From Methanoregulaceae archaeon (GTDB lineage Archaea > Halobacteriota > Methanomicrobia > Methanomicrobiales > Methanospirillaceae): a stretch of 5,108 nucleotides of DNA. Of this stretch, positions 5,006-5,108 are shown in pieces; the stretch's first letter is position 1; each line of letters starts with the position of its first letter. The notes beneath the pieces were generated by a model. The model had not been told where the DNA came from and made no database searches. It was given only the letters and a program-made list of their open reading frames with translations. The DNA is taken from positions 1 to 5,108 of the forward strand of contig DUGL01000025.1 of the NCBI GenBank assembly GCA_013331415.1, written 5' to 3'. A program made the translations under genes and the position numbers.

Positions 5006-5060
5006 CCTTGTATCCTTCCTCCCGAACTCCAGAAGAGGAGAGCCACCACGAGGTCGTCCC

Positions 5061-5108
5061 TCAGGGAATCGTAGTAACAACAGGGGCGGGAGACGATACC
5101 CCCCCAAC
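5061..5108 (-). other. Possible last 15 codons of a gene entering from the right
   Basis: On the minus strand a frame is open from the window edge and ends in TGA at 5061-5063, with the tail VGGVSSPAPVVTTIP. A Ser/Pro/Thr/Val-rich end would suit a secreted or surface protein, but 15 codons are too few to judge, and another frame is open as well. Confidence 0.12.

Overview
The window looks like a stretch of chromosome from a moderately GC-rich methanogenic archaeon, most likely of the order Methanomicrobiales (Methanoregula/Methanosphaerula/Methanoculleus-like). This is an inference from several signs. AT-rich TATA boxes sit about 26 nt upstream of start codons, giving predicted leaderless messages. 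There is an archaeal GGTGAT ribosome-binding site. The proteins are typical of that group: a zinc-ribbon/TM2 membrane protein, a MenA-like UbiA prenyltransferase with an SGGSG motif, a YkgJ-type cysteine-cluster protein and a small PspC protein. No rRNA, tRNA, CRISPR array or insertion sequence was seen.

Left part (1-1811). The window opens inside an MscS-family mechanosensitive channel gene whose 5' end lies outside. About 370 bases without a clear gene follow. That gap holds a possible 28-residue hydrophobic ORF on the minus strand and a palindromic TATA-like box (GTATT-T-AATAC). Downstream on the plus strand come a doubtful 55-codon ORF and a GNAT N-acetyltransferase. The ribosome-binding site of the GNAT gene overlaps the stop codon of the small ORF.

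Middle part (1783-3505). The GNAT gene is followed directly by a UbiA-family prenyltransferase that keeps both Asp-rich motifs in one reading frame but is split by a single in-frame TGA at 2227-2229. This is the most notable feature of the window: a fresh nonsense mutation, a sequencing error, or readthrough. A GC-rich spacer of about 330 bases follows, then a zinc-ribbon plus TM2-domain membrane protein with a well-placed promoter.

Right part (3655-5108). On the minus strand a YkgJ-family cysteine-cluster gene is followed by a PemK/MazF-family toxin-like gene. No recognisable antitoxin is adjacent, although an unrecognised 74-codon frame occupies exactly that slot. Divergent from ykgJ is a 72-residue PspC-domain membrane protein, predicted leaderless and followed by a short hairpin with a T tract. 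The ykgJ/pspC divergent region carries two 7-bp direct repeats exactly 10 bp apart.

Several products act at or in the membrane (MscS, UbiA, TM2, PspC), but they lie in separate transcription units and nothing in the sequence proves that they work together. No clearly new multi-gene defence or metabolic system is visible. The best leads are the interrupted UbiA gene, the toxin without a known antitoxin, and the small ORFs around 885-1273.
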